NCBI GenBank assembly: GCA_965249205.1
Contig: CBDFLL010000006.1
Location: 1,116,001 to 1,180,000 of the forward strand
DNA from: JAQBVV01 sp965249205
Lineage (GTDB): Bacteria; Acidobacteriota; Vicinamibacteria; Vicinamibacterales; UBA2999
Length of the DNA: 64,000 nt
Direction: 5' to 3'
Shown: positions 7,994-16,804 of the stretch, in pieces
Layout: every line of letters begins with the position of its first letter
Position numbering within the stretch: position 1 is the stretch's first letter
The notes under the pieces: generated by a model
Databases searched by the model: none
What the model was told of the DNA's origin: nothing
The model's input: only the letters and a program-made list of their open reading frames with translations
Made by a program: the position numbers and the translations under genes

Positions 7994-8650
7994 ATGACGC
8001 AGCGCATCGTCTACGGGTCGTTCGTCATCGAGGTGGTCCCGCTGGAGAAGCTGGATCTACTCGAGAAGAACGCCCGGTTCATGCGGTCGGAGACGTTCAC
8101 ACGTCTCGTCGAGAACATCCGGGCGGACGGCCAGATTTCACAGCTGCCGTTTTGCGTGAAGCGGGACACCGGGCGGTTCCTGGTGCTCTCCGGCAACCAC
8201 CGCGTGAAAGGTGCCCGCGCCGCCGACCTCGCGGATATTCCCATCATCTATCCCACGGAGCCGCTGACCGAGGAGCAGGAGCTGGCGATTCAGCTCTCGC
8301 ACAACGCGATCGCCGGTGAAGACGACCCGGTGGTCTTGAAGGAATTGTGGGACACACTCAGTCGCGTCGAGTCGAAGATGTATTCGGGGCTCGACGATAA
8401 GGCGCTCGGCACGCTCCTGCAGGCGCCCATGCCGGCCCTGAGCGATGTCCGGCTGGACTTCCGCACGACCACGTTCCTGTTCCTCCCTACAGAAGTCGAC
8501 CGCATCCGCACGACGTTCGAGGACGCCCGGAAGATGACCAAGGCTCACACCGTGCACCTGGCGCGCATGGGCGAGTACGACCGGCTACTCGACGCGCTCA
8601 GGAGGCGAACAAGGCGCACAACATCAGCAACGGGGCCACGGGGCTCCTAA
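7994..8650 (+). CDS. ParB-like nuclease-domain protein (C-terminus frameshifted)
   Basis: The ParB/sulfiredoxin-like domain spans residues 5-110: VIEVVPLEKLDLLEKNARF, the signature VLSGNHRVKGARA at about residue 65, and a helical ELAIQLSHNAI segment. The last 20 residues are arginine-rich and look out of frame, while sensible sequence continues in the -1 frame to 8913. Either a GTG at 7982 or the ATG at 7994 could start it. Phages often carry such proteins next to modification enzymes, and one lies 0.7 kb upstream here. Confidence 0.75.
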   Translation: MTQRIVYGSFVIEVVPLEKLDLLEKNARFMRSETFTRLVENIRADGQISQLPFCVKRDTGRFLVLSGNHRVKGARAADLADIPIIYPTEPLTEEQELAIQLSHNAIAGEDDPVVLKELWDTLSRVESKMYSGLDDKALGTLLQAPMPALSDVRLDFRTTTFLFLPTEVDRIRTTFEDARKMTKAHTVHLARMGEYDRLLDALRRRTRRTTSATGPRGS

Positions 8651-8913
8651 TTCTGCTGGACATCTTCGAAAGCCACCGGACGGAGCTGCAGGCCGGGTGG
8701 TACGACGCTGAGACACAGGCCGTACGGCACAAGGGGTGGGTGCCGCTGTCGAGCATCTTCGGGACGCCGAACGTGCCGCCCGACGTGGCGCTGGTGTTGA
8801 AGCAGGCCGTCGACAAGCTCGCCGGTGAGGGTGACGTGTCCATCGAGACGCGCTGGAAGGCGTTGGAGTGTATCGCGGCGGAGTTCCTGGCGGGCGCTGA
8901 GCTGCAGGCGTGA
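8599..8913 (+). CDS. Out-of-frame continuation of the ParB-like gene
   Basis: An open stretch of about 104 codons with normal composition (QEANKAHNISNGATGLLILL, later GWVPLSSIFGTPNVPPDVAL) but no ATG, GTG or TTG at its head. It joins the ParB-like gene through a -1 shift near 8598, where an AGGAGG sequence lies. It is either a sequencing or true frameshift, a programmed shift, or a coupled gene with a rare start codon. It ends where the next GTG overlaps. Confidence 0.6.
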   Translation, partial: QEANKAHNISNGATGLLILLDIFESHRTELQAGWYDAETQAVRHKGWVPLSSIFGTPNVPPDVALVLKQAVDKLAGEGDVSIETRWKALECIAAEFLAGAELQA

Positions 8914-9044
8914 GCCGCAGGAGGGCGGCGGAAGTGGACTTTACGGTGCGGATTCCGGCAGCGTGGCCGGCGACGTTTGAGCGGTTCGAGGAGATGGAGC
9001 GCATGCTCGAAGCGCAGTTCCGTGGCGACGGGGTCACTGGATGA
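8910..9044 (+). CDS. Small phage protein, unknown
   Basis: A 44-residue GTG-started ORF overlapping both neighbours by 4 bases (GTGA before, ATGA after). It contains VDFTVRIPAAWPATFERFEE, a compact strand-helix pattern. No family is recognised. Its coupled position just before the terminase genes supports it as real. Confidence 0.5.
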   Translation: MSRRRAAEVDFTVRIPAAWPATFERFEEMERMLEAQFRGDGVTG

Positions 9045-9652
9045 GCGACCTCCGCCCATGGGACTGTCAGCCGGAGGAGCCGCCGAAGGCGTATCACGCC
9101 TTCTGTCACTACCGCGATTTGCCCGTCAGCGAGCGCAGCCTGGACCGCGCATATTCCATCCATCGACGTGGCTGTGGGACCGGAAAAGATCCCGAAAAGA
9201 TCCCCCCGGACGAGGTTCGCCGACCGGCGTTCGAGGCGACCAAGAGCTGGAAGCAATGGAAGAAGCGGTGGGAGTGGGCGTCTCGGGTGGCGGCCCACGA
9301 CGCGGAAATTGCTGAGCAGTCACGACTTGAGCACGTTGCGGAGATTCTGGACATGAACGAGCGCCACGCGAATCTCGCGGCGGCGATGACCAACCAGGTG
9401 GTGTTGAAGCTCAACGCGATGCAGGATCCGACCAATCCGCAGCAACTGTCGGTCGGGCAGGTGCCGATGTGGGTGGACAAGGCCACGGCCATCGAGCGAC
9501 GGGCGCGGGGCGAGGCGACGGCGATCGTGAAGCACCAGGACGGGCTGGCGCCGGACCTCGACCTGTCGGGGCTGAGCGACAAGGAGCTCGACCAGCTCGA
9601 GCGGCTGTTGTCGAAGGCACGGCCGGCTGAAGCGGGTGGAGCGCATGGATGA
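9041..9652 (+). CDS. Putative terminase small subunit
   Basis: 203 residues in the usual place directly upstream of the large terminase, with a 4-base overlap. The N-terminus (WDCQPEEPPKAYHAFCHY) and WKKRWEWASRVAAHDAEIAE match phage proteins that bind DNA and start packaging. The C-terminal half is helical with an LSDKELDQLERLL end. The small subunit recognises the phage packaging site and recruits the ATPase. Confidence 0.7.
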   Translation: MSDLRPWDCQPEEPPKAYHAFCHYRDLPVSERSLDRAYSIHRRGCGTGKDPEKIPPDEVRRPAFEATKSWKQWKKRWEWASRVAAHDAEIAEQSRLEHVAEILDMNERHANLAAAMTNQVVLKLNAMQDPTNPQQLSVGQVPMWVDKATAIERRARGEATAIVKHQDGLAPDLDLSGLSDKELDQLERLLSKARPAEAGGAHG

Positions 9653-11232
9653 GCAGCCTCGCGCTCCCCAGCTTGAACGAGGTCCAAGCCGAGAAAGCGC
9701 GGCGGCGCCTGCGCGACTACGTGCGGCTGATTTGTTGGCCGGTGATCGAGCCGTCGACGCCGTATGTGGGCGGCTGGCACATCGACGCGATCTGCGAGCA
9801 CCTCGAGGCGGTGACGACGCGGATGATCCGAAACCTGCTCATCACGGTCCCGCCACGACACACGAAGTCCATCTGCACCTCGATTAGCTGGCCGACGTGG
9901 GCGTGGATCGACCACCCCGAGTTCCGGTTCCTGTATACGAGTTTCTCGGCGGACCTGTCGACGGAGCACGCCGTCCTGAGCCGGCGCGTGATCGAGAGCG
10001 ATCGCTATCAGGAGCACTGGGGCGACCGGGTCCAGCTGCAAACCGATCAGAACGTCAAAACGCACTACGAGAACACGCGGCGCGGCTATCGCATCTCGAC
10101 GTCGGTGGGTGGCACGGCGACGGGACGCGGCGGCGATTTCCTCGTCGCCGACGACCCGCACAACCTGAAAAACATTCACAGCGACCCGGAGCGGCTGGGC
10201 GTCCTCGAGTGGCGACGGAGTGTCTGGTCGACGCGGTTCAACGACCCGAAGACCGGGTGCCACGTGACGATCATGCAGCGCGGGCACGAGGGGGATCTGG
10301 CCGGGTACCTCCTGGAGCAAGGCGGCCTCGAACACCTCACCTTGCCCACCGAGTACGAGCCGACGCCGTTTATCGAGGTACACGGGAACACGGTGAAGGT
10401 CATGGGCCATGCGGCGACCGACGCGGAGCGGGACGCCTTCATCGAGACGGTGCGGGCGCGTCAGCCGCGCGGGTGCGTGATCGAGGACCAGGCACAAGTG
10501 TCGGCGATCGGGTGGCGCGATCCACGCACGACGGACGGCGAGTTGCTCTGCCCGGAGCGGTTCGGAGCGGCCGAGGTCAGGCAGGCGACGCGCGACCTGG
10601 GCGCCACCGGGTTTGCCACGCAGCATCAGCAACGACCGGTGCCGGACGGGGGCTCGACGTTCAAGCGGGACAAGTTGCGGGTGGTCACGCGCGAGGAGCT
10701 GCCGGTCGACACCGATGTCGAGGAGTGCCGCGGCTGGGATGCCGCGGCCACCGAGGAGGCGCCGGGGCGAGATCCAGACTTCACGGCCGGCGTAAAGATT
10801 CGGCACTACCCGAAGCGGTCGCTATTCGTGGTGATGCACGTGGTGAGAGGTCGCTACGGACCCGCCGAGGGCGATGCCGTGCTCCGCAACACGGCCGTGG
10901 CCGATGGCCGCGCCTGTCGGCAGCGGGAGGAACAGGAAGGCGGCTCGTCAGGGAAGAAGGTCATCGCGTCGCACGTGAATCTCCTGCAGGGGCTGGACTA
11001 CGCCGGGGAGTCGTCGACGGGGAGCAAGCAGGTTCGGGCGAAGCCGTTTGCGGTGCAGGTGGACAACGACAATGTCTGGCTACTCGAGGGGGACTGGAAC
11101 ACCGAATACATCGACGAGCTGATTCTGTTCCCGAACGGGCGCCACGATGACCAGGTGGACGCGAGTGCGACGGCGTTCAACGAGCTGACGTTGGGGAAAA
11201 AGAAGCCACGAGGAGGCACATGGGGACGGTGA
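9649..11232 (+). CDS. Terminase large subunit
   Basis: 527 residues. The ATPase domain has the Walker A-like TVPPRHTKS (about residue 66) and Walker B-like DFLVADDPH (about 164). The RNase H-type nuclease domain has the first aspartate in CRGWDAAAT with DPDFTAGVKI (about 363-385) and a final HDDQVDASATAF near the C-terminus. It translocates DNA into the prohead and cuts concatemers. It ends in GGTWGR, and the next gene starts inside its last codons. Confidence 0.95.
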   Translation: MSSLALPSLNEVQAEKARRRLRDYVRLICWPVIEPSTPYVGGWHIDAICEHLEAVTTRMIRNLLITVPPRHTKSICTSISWPTWAWIDHPEFRFLYTSFSADLSTEHAVLSRRVIESDRYQEHWGDRVQLQTDQNVKTHYENTRRGYRISTSVGGTATGRGGDFLVADDPHNLKNIHSDPERLGVLEWRRSVWSTRFNDPKTGCHVTIMQRGHEGDLAGYLLEQGGLEHLTLPTEYEPTPFIEVHGNTVKVMGHAATDAERDAFIETVRARQPRGCVIEDQAQVSAIGWRDPRTTDGELLCPERFGAAEVRQATRDLGATGFATQHQQRPVPDGGSTFKRDKLRVVTREELPVDTDVEECRGWDAAATEEAPGRDPDFTAGVKIRHYPKRSLFVVMHVVRGRYGPAEGDAVLRNTAVADGRACRQREEQEGGSSGKKVIASHVNLLQGLDYAGESSTGSKQVRAKPFAVQVDNDNVWLLEGDWNTEYIDELILFPNGRHDDQVDASATAFNELTLGKKKPRGGTWGR

Positions 11233-11426
11233 CAGACGAACAGATCAGGGTGGTGTGGGTGGCGGCGCTGGCGGTGTCTGGGGTCCTTCACCTGCTGACG
11301 TGCTGGCTGATTCGGGTGGTGTGGCACCACGTCGTACGCGTCGACACGCTGGCCTGCGCACTCGCGGTGCTGGACACATTCCGACGGCCGGCGCGTGTCG
11401 CGCGTGATCGACGGACGCGAGCGTGA
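11220..11426 (+). CDS. Small membrane protein
   Basis: 68 residues, starting 13 bases inside the terminase gene behind GAGGAGG. One hydrophobic helix (about residues 12-35, VAALAVSGVLHLLTCWLI) is followed by a basic tail. Function is unknown. A second, shorter ORF at 11902 starts with the same ribosome site and MGTVT. Confidence 0.5.
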   Translation: MGTVTDEQIRVVWVAALAVSGVLHLLTCWLIRVVWHHVVRVDTLACALAVLDTFRRPARVARDRRTRA

Positions 11427-11439
11427 GCGAGGAGGGCGA

Positions 11440-11718
11440 ATGTACCCCGTCAACATGAAGGCCCCACCGCCGGCGAGTGGCCAGTTCAAGGTCATCATCG
11501 CGGAGCACCAGCCGGAGTACACGCCGATACCGGCCATCGTGGACCGCCAGAGCGGGTGGGTCTGCACGGAATGGGCACTGACCACGGAAGAGATGGCGCA
11601 GCTTCTCGCGGGCGGACGCGTGCGGCTGTGGACGCTGACCAAGGGGCAGCCGTTCCAACCGATCGCGCCGGAGATTGTGGGGCCTGAAGACACGATGGCG
11701 CTGGAACCCGTGAACTAG
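11440..11718 (+). CDS. Phage protein of unknown function
   Basis: 92 residues with GGAGGG six bases before the ATG. It starts MYPVNMKAPPPASG and has a conserved-looking core VDRQSGWVCTEWALTTEEMA, then VRLWTLTKGQPFQPIAPE. It looks like a small soluble accessory protein of the terminase-portal region. No family is recognised. Confidence 0.6.
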   Translation: MYPVNMKAPPPASGQFKVIIAEHQPEYTPIPAIVDRQSGWVCTEWALTTEEMAQLLAGGRVRLWTLTKGQPFQPIAPEIVGPEDTMALEPVN

Positions 11719-11725
11719 AGGCTGC

Positions 11726-11914
11726 GTGAGCGAGCTGCGGGTAGCGGTCGACGAGGTGGACACGCGAGCATCGCACGCGCGCGGACGATCGTCGTTGTCG
11801 CGCGACGGATCACGCGGTGTCGTCGTGTCGACGCAGGACGACCGGCCGCCCGACCCGTCAGGCACGGGCCAGGGAGGCACGTGGGGCCGCTGGGGAGGCA
11901 CGTGGGGACGGTGA
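11726..11914 (+). CDS. Doubtful small ORF with repeated GGTWGR end
   Basis: A GTG-started 62-residue ORF of low complexity, rich in Arg, Ser and Asp. It ends in two copies of GGTWGR, the tail also found on the large terminase and the ORF at 12006. The ending probably reflects a repeated ribosome-binding/start region (GGAGGCACGTGGGG) rather than a protein motif. Confidence 0.3.
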   Translation: MSELRVAVDEVDTRASHARGRSSLSRDGSRGVVVSTQDDRPPDPSGTGQGGTWGRWGGTWGR

Positions 11915-12009
11915 CGATGCGCGAACTGACGCGGACTCCGGAGATGCTCGCGGCATTGTTGTGGGTGACAGGGGTCGTGAAGCTGATCGGTCAGCGAACG
12001 TACCGATGA
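11902..12009 (+). CDS. Very short membrane peptide
   Basis: A 35-residue GTG-started ORF, MGTVTMRELTRTPEML followed by a hydrophobic LLWVTGVVKLI stretch. Its ribosome site and first codons are nearly identical to those at 11206-11235 (membrane protein at 11220), which argues that it is translated. The stop overlaps the next ATG (ATGA). Confidence 0.4.
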   Translation: MGTVTMRELTRTPEMLAALLWVTGVVKLIGQRTYR

Positions 12010-12329
12010 CGCATCTTCTTCGCGTGGCTGGCAGTCGCCGTCGAGAGAGGCCGCCACCGCCCCCACCGCGCGAGAGCCACAGCGAGAGCCACAAGCGTGG
12101 ACGGCCGCCGCTCTCGCCGGATGGCACGCGCGGCGTCTGCGTCGGGACGAAGCTCCATCCCGACGAGGTTGATCGACTCTATCGAATTGCGCAGGCGCGC
12201 CGGATGGATCTGGCCGAACTCCTCCGGCAGGTACTCCGCCGCATGTTGGCGACCACGGATGACCCAGTGGACAGCCCCATCCGCACGACGAGCAGCAAGC
12301 CGAGTCGAGGGGGAACCTGGGGCCGGTAA
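12006..12329 (+). CDS. Ribbon-helix-helix type DNA-binding protein
   Basis: 107 residues. The central VGTKLHPDEVDRLYRIAQ, then MDLAELLRQVLRRML, fits a ribbon-helix-helix (CopG/Arc-like) pattern of one strand and two helices. The N-terminus is proline- and arginine-rich and the C-terminus ends in RGGTWGR. It could be a regulator of the late operon that starts just downstream. Confidence 0.5.
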   Translation: MTHLLRVAGSRRRERPPPPPPRESHSESHKRGRPPLSPDGTRGVCVGTKLHPDEVDRLYRIAQARRMDLAELLRQVLRRMLATTDDPVDSPIRTTSSKPSRGGTWGR

Positions 12330-12334
12330 TTTAC

Positions 12335-12351
12335 GTTAACCAAAATATGCG
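12335..12351 (+). promoter_or_regulatory. 17 bp conserved phage motif, copy 1
   Basis: GTTAACCAAAATATGCG lies 30 bases before the portal start and recurs exactly, 33 bases before the protease start (20605-20621). It is AT-rich in GC-rich DNA. It is a candidate late promoter or RNA-level control site. Confidence 0.55.
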
Positions 12352-12380
12352 AGGGCGTAGGTGGCGCTTACCCTAGCACG

Positions 12381-14786
12381 GTGAGTCGCATCACCACCCG
12401 CACGCGGTCGCGTGCCAGGTCGGCCGCGGCGAGGTCCACGCGTGCAGCAGCGGCGGCCGGTCTGCGAACTGCCGCGATGCGGGCGGCGGCCTCAGATCTG
12501 ATCGGGCGTTCGCTGCTGGCCCAGGAACTCGACCTCACGTTTGACGGGAAGCGCAGCCTCACGGCCGCGCTCGGCTACAAGAAGAATCTCACCCCCAAGG
12601 ATTACCGCGACCGGTTCGAACGCGGCGGAATCGCCGGCACGATTGTCGAGGCGATGCCCGTGGCCTGTTGGCGCGGCGGGGGCGAGCTGGTCGAGGACGA
12701 TGACCCCGACGTCGAGACACCGTTCGAAGCGGCGTTCACGGCCCTGGACGATCGGCTCCATATCTGGGAGGCGTTCCGCCGTCTCGACATCTTGGCCGGG
12801 CTCGGCCGATATGCCGTGCTGCTGATCGGGGCACCGGGCGAGCTGGACACGGAGCTGCCGAGCCTCCGCGGGCCACAGGACATTTGGTTTCTCAGCCCGT
12901 TCGGTGAGCAGGACGCGAAGGTCGACCGCCTGGTCGAGGATGCGACCAATCGGCGATTCGGCGAGCCGGAGCGGTACAGCATCAGGCGGATCGGCGTGGG
13001 CGCGAGCGCGAACCAGACGAAGCTCGTGCACTGGTCGCGGGTGTTGCACTTCGCCGATGGCGTGCTCGATGACGGCGTCTACGGTCAGCCGAGACTGATG
13101 CGGCCCTGGAACAAGCTGGACGACCTGGACAAAGTGACCGGCGGCGGGGCCGAGGCGTTCTGGCGGCGCGCAGACCAGGGCCTCCAGGTCGACCTGGACC
13201 CGGCCGTGCAGATGGCCACTGGGGACGAGATAAAGCTCTCCGACGAGGTGGATGAGTACGTCCATGGGATGCGACGCATCCTGCGGACCAGGGGCGTGAA
13301 GGTCCACGCGCTCGGCGCCGACGTGGCGAACTTCTACCAGCCAGCGGACGCGATCCTGCTGCAGATCAGCGCGATTACGCGGATCCCGCATCGCATCCTG
13401 ACGGGATCGGAGCGCGGCGAACTGGCGTCCACGCAGGACAAGACGAACTGGAACGAGCGGGTGTCAGATCGCCGCACAGGCGAGTGCGCGTCGCAGATCG
13501 TGCATCCGTTCATCGAGCGACTACTGCAGGCCAACGCGCTCCCGACGCCCGTCGAGTATGAGGTGCGGTGGCCGGAAGTCAAGAACCTGGACGATCTGGA
13601 CAAAGCGAACCTCGCCAAGCGGTACGCCGAGGTGAATCAGGCGCAGGGTGAGACGGTCATCAGTTCGGACGAGATTCGGGATCGGGTGTTTTCCTGGGAG
13701 CCGCTCGAGGAAACCGACGAGCTTGACGAGGAACCGGACGCCGAGGGAGAGGGAACCGGCGAGGCAGAAACGGACCCGGCGGACGAGGCTGCGGCAGAAG
13801 ATGACGACGCGGAGGCGCGCGCGGCGGCAGGGCTGCCGGCATCGCTCATGGCGATATGGCGCGCGGCCTCGCGGCATCGGGCTCGGACGCGGCGGGTTGT
13901 GGAGACGGCGTTCCGGGATGCCCGAGGCGCGGTGACGCTGGCGGCGATTGAGAGTGCCTGCCGCGATCGGGACCGCGAGGCGCTGACACAGCTCCTGCAG
14001 GCGGCGGTCGAGACGGCGGGATCGACGCTGGCGGAGACGTTGCCACCGGCGCTGACGGCCGCGCTCATCGCAGGCGGCGTGGCGGCCACGGCGACCACGC
14101 GGGTGGTCGGGGCGGAAGGACTGCGCGCGGCAGACATCGGGTTGTCGTTCGATCGGACCAACCCGGAGGCACAGCGGTGGGCCGAGGAGCGCGCGGCGAC
14201 GCTGGTGACGCAGGTCACGGACAACGCGCGGCAGGCGATTCGCGGCATCGTGACCCAGGCGTTTGCGGAGGAGTTGCCGCCACGACAGGCGGCCAAGCTC
14301 GTCCGGTCGGTGATCGGCCTGACGGATGGACAGGCGACTGCGGTTACGAAGCTGCGCGCGCGGTTGGCGACGGCAGCGCCTGGGTCGCTGGTGAAGGCCG
14401 GGAAGGTGCGGATCCGCGTGCCGACGACGGGCGTGACGCAGACGTTGATGCAGCGGTCCGTGACGAGCTATGCGGAGCGGTTGTTGCGGCAGCGGGCGCT
14501 GACGATCGCGGCGCATGAGACGCTCGAGGCCAGCAACGCGGGTCAGCAGCAGTTGTGGCGGCAGGCGGTCGAGACGGGGCATCTGACCGGCGAGGAGCAG
14601 CGGGAGCCGATCATTACGCCGGACGAGCGGCTGTGCCCGATCTGTGCGGCCCTGGAGGGACAGCGGCGCGGGCTGACCGAGCCGTTCACGCTGCCGGACG
14701 GGACGACGAAGATGCACGCGCCGTTTCATGTCGGGTGCCGGTGTTCGCAGGGCATCGTCGTCCTCCGAACGTCGCGTGCTGCTTAG
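12381..14786 (+). CDS. Portal protein fused to MuF-type head morphogenesis domain
   Basis: 801 residues from a GTG start. Residues 60-430 match a DUF1073-like portal: YRDRFERGGIAGTIVEAMP, a GLGRYAVLLIG strand, and RIPHRILTGSERGELAST, the conserved late portal motif. An acidic linker (about 435-490) leads to a helical region and a MuF/SPP1 gp7-like end, LCPICAALEG at about 752 and HVGCRCSQG near the C-terminus. The portal forms the ring through which DNA is packaged; MuF proteins enter the head. In many phages these are two genes. Confidence 0.85.
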   Translation: MSRITTRTRSRARSAAARSTRAAAAAGLRTAAMRAAASDLIGRSLLAQELDLTFDGKRSLTAALGYKKNLTPKDYRDRFERGGIAGTIVEAMPVACWRGGGELVEDDDPDVETPFEAAFTALDDRLHIWEAFRRLDILAGLGRYAVLLIGAPGELDTELPSLRGPQDIWFLSPFGEQDAKVDRLVEDATNRRFGEPERYSIRRIGVGASANQTKLVHWSRVLHFADGVLDDGVYGQPRLMRPWNKLDDLDKVTGGGAEAFWRRADQGLQVDLDPAVQMATGDEIKLSDEVDEYVHGMRRILRTRGVKVHALGADVANFYQPADAILLQISAITRIPHRILTGSERGELASTQDKTNWNERVSDRRTGECASQIVHPFIERLLQANALPTPVEYEVRWPEVKNLDDLDKANLAKRYAEVNQAQGETVISSDEIRDRVFSWEPLEETDELDEEPDAEGEGTGEAETDPADEAAAEDDDAEARAAAGLPASLMAIWRAASRHRARTRRVVETAFRDARGAVTLAAIESACRDRDREALTQLLQAAVETAGSTLAETLPPALTAALIAGGVAATATTRVVGAEGLRAADIGLSFDRTNPEAQRWAEERAATLVTQVTDNARQAIRGIVTQAFAEELPPRQAAKLVRSVIGLTDGQATAVTKLRARLATAAPGSLVKAGKVRIRVPTTGVTQTLMQRSVTSYAERLLRQRALTIAAHETLEASNAGQQQLWRQAVETGHLTGEEQREPIITPDERLCPICAALEGQRRGLTEPFTLPDGTTKMHAPFHVGCRCSQGIVVLRTSRAA

Positions 14787-14814
14787 AGCGGTTTTCTCCA
14801 ATCGCGCCGTCGTT

Positions 14815-15152
14815 CGGTTCTAAACGCGGGACCGCTGAGCTATGGATCAAGGAAGGCAAGCAGGCCGCGCAGTAGACGCGCCTGTTGTGTCACCGTTTCG
14901 GGGCAAACGGAAGTCCGGCTGCAGCTGAGAGTGCTCGCCTACAACCTTGGCAACCTGTGGCGGCGGCTGGTACTGCCCACGCGCATCGAGCGCTGGTCGT
15001 TGACCAGCCTGCAGCAGCGCCTCGTCAAGACTGGCGCGCGGTTGGTGAAACACGCGCGCTACTACTGGCTGCTGCTGGAGAGTCACCTGACTCGGCGCCT
15101 GTTCGGGGCGATGCTCCAGCGGATCTGGGCGCTACCGGTCCCGGCAGGTTGA
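14815..15152 (+). pseudogene. IS1380-family transposase remnant 1
   Basis: Two frames carry recognisable C-terminal IS1380 transposase sequence: RGTAELWIKEGKQAAQ up to a TAG at 14873, then in a second frame VLAYNLGNLWRRLVLP and LVKHARYYWLLLESHL up to a stop at 15150. A frameshift, a stop and a missing N-terminus make it non-functional. It begins 30 bases after the portal gene and marks the left end of the non-phage insertion. Confidence 0.8.
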
Positions 15153-15330
15153 CGCGTGGCGAGTGCAAGAACGCCGGCTTGGCAAAGCGACGATTGTGCG
15201 ATGAAGACGACTCTCCTGGGCGCGGCGGCTTTCGGGTGTATAAAAGGTCCATCTGGGGCGGGCAAAACGGAAATCCCGGCTAATGTTTCTTGTCGTCTAT
15301 CCGTATATCCAATTAAAAGGAGACTATGGA

Positions 15331-16482
15331 ATGAATACTCGCAACCTTTTGCGGTCCGCCAGCAATTGCCTGTCGGCTGCCCTCCTGCTCGCCGTCGCCA
15401 CGAGCGCCGTCACATGCGGGGCCCCGCCCGATCAGGCTCAGGCACAGGCCGAGCCGGATGTCCAAGGGATTCTCCAGATCGAAAGTCAGGGCTCGCGGGC
15501 GTTCGCAGGCACCGTTGTGCACAATCCCGAAGATCCGAGCGGCTCCCGTTTTCTGGCGTGCGACCATGGCATCGTCGATTGGCAGATCCCGCCCGGAGCG
15601 CGCAACACACCGTTGGTGTTTACCCATGGCTCCGGCATCAGGGTCTACCAAACCACGATGGATGGCCGGCCTGGCTTTCAGAGCCTCTTCCTGGGGGAAG
15701 GATACGCTGTGTACCTGGTCGACTACCCCGGCATCGGGCGTGCAGGTCAGGGCTGCGAGGCATACGCATACACACCTAATCGCAACGCCAATCGTGTGTT
15801 CGAAAACCGCGTCGGTACGTGGCCGGAAGGGCAGCCGGAACCGACGTATTTTCCGGGTGTGGCGTTCTCGCAGGATCCGGAGGCGTTGAACCAGAACCTG
15901 CGCGTCCAGTACCCCGATAGTTTCATGGACACGGGTGCGCACAGGGCGCTCGAAGGCGCTGGGCTCGCCGTCCTGCTCGACGAGCTTTCCGCGGAGGGCA
16001 GGGGAAATGCGGTCGTGTTCAACCACTCCTCAGGCAGCGTGAGCGCTTTCCACGCCGGCCTGAACACCGACAAAATCGCCGGCTATGTCTCCTTTGAGCC
16101 AGGGGGCTCAGCCGCCCTTTTCCCGGAAGGCGAGGTGCCGATGATCACGCTTGCTGATGGCACGCAGATCTCCGCTGGTTCGAGCCTTCCCGTGGAAGAA
16201 TTCAGGAAGCTCGCCACGTACCCTCAGTTGTTCGTCTGGGGCGACAATATCCCGTCAGAGGTTGATCCGGACAGTACCACCGAGCCGGTTCTCAGTGTCC
16301 GAGCTGAGCGCTTCAAGCTCATGGCAGCGGCACTCAACAAGTATGGTGGCGACGCCGTGAATCTGTATCTTCCGCAGGAGGGCATACTCGGAAACACACA
16401 CCGAATAATGGCGGATACGAATAACACAGAGGTTGCCGAGCGAATCAAGCAATGGATGGCGGAGCGCGAGCTGGACAGATGA
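15331..16482 (+). CDS. Secreted alpha/beta hydrolase
   Basis: 383 residues from an ATG behind AAAAGGAG. The signal sequence is LLRSASNCLSAALLLAVA with a nearby cysteine (AVTCGAPP), a poor lipobox, so it may be a lipoprotein or simply exported. The fold shows an oxyanion-type THGSG near residue 90, YLVDYPGIGRAGQG, and a nucleophile elbow HSSGS (about 230), a variant of GxSxG. A likely catalytic histidine is in LGNTHRIM near the C-terminus. The substrate is unknown. It lies inside an IS1380-flanked insertion in the prophage. Confidence 0.75.
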   Translation: MNTRNLLRSASNCLSAALLLAVATSAVTCGAPPDQAQAQAEPDVQGILQIESQGSRAFAGTVVHNPEDPSGSRFLACDHGIVDWQIPPGARNTPLVFTHGSGIRVYQTTMDGRPGFQSLFLGEGYAVYLVDYPGIGRAGQGCEAYAYTPNRNANRVFENRVGTWPEGQPEPTYFPGVAFSQDPEALNQNLRVQYPDSFMDTGAHRALEGAGLAVLLDELSAEGRGNAVVFNHSSGSVSAFHAGLNTDKIAGYVSFEPGGSAALFPEGEVPMITLADGTQISAGSSLPVEEFRKLATYPQLFVWGDNIPSEVDPDSTTEPVLSVRAERFKLMAAALNKYGGDAVNLYLPQEGILGNTHRIMADTNNTEVAERIKQWMAERELDR

Positions 16483-16714
16483 ATCTGGTTTACGGACGAT
16501 GAGTTGAAGAAGGCAGCGTGACTGCTAGATTCGAGGGTCGAGATCGGATTTCAGCGTTCAGCGGGGAGGAACCTTTCGATGATTCTGGCGGACAGCCAGC
16601 ACGGACGGATACCTGCACGGATTTCCCCCGGTCCAATGGCCCGCCAGCGAGTCAACGCTGGTCTTAAGGCGCGGCGATGTTATCGTCCGTCCGACTCAAA
16701 AGCCCATCGCAGGT

Positions 16715-16798
16715 ATGCAGCCCATGATGATGACGATGTCGGCGGCCTTCAGCCTCGCTCTGGCGGCGATGGTGGCAGGGTGCGGGTCGGCGGAGTAG
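16715..16798 (+). CDS. Possible mini-lipoprotein
   Basis: A 27-residue ORF that is little more than a lipoprotein signal peptide (FSLALAAMVAGC followed by GSAE). It may be a truncated gene or an entericidin-like peptide. It is followed within 7 bases by the next ORF. Confidence 0.3.
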   Translation: MQPMMMTMSAAFSLALAAMVAGCGSAE

Positions 16799-16804
16799 GT
16801 AGAA

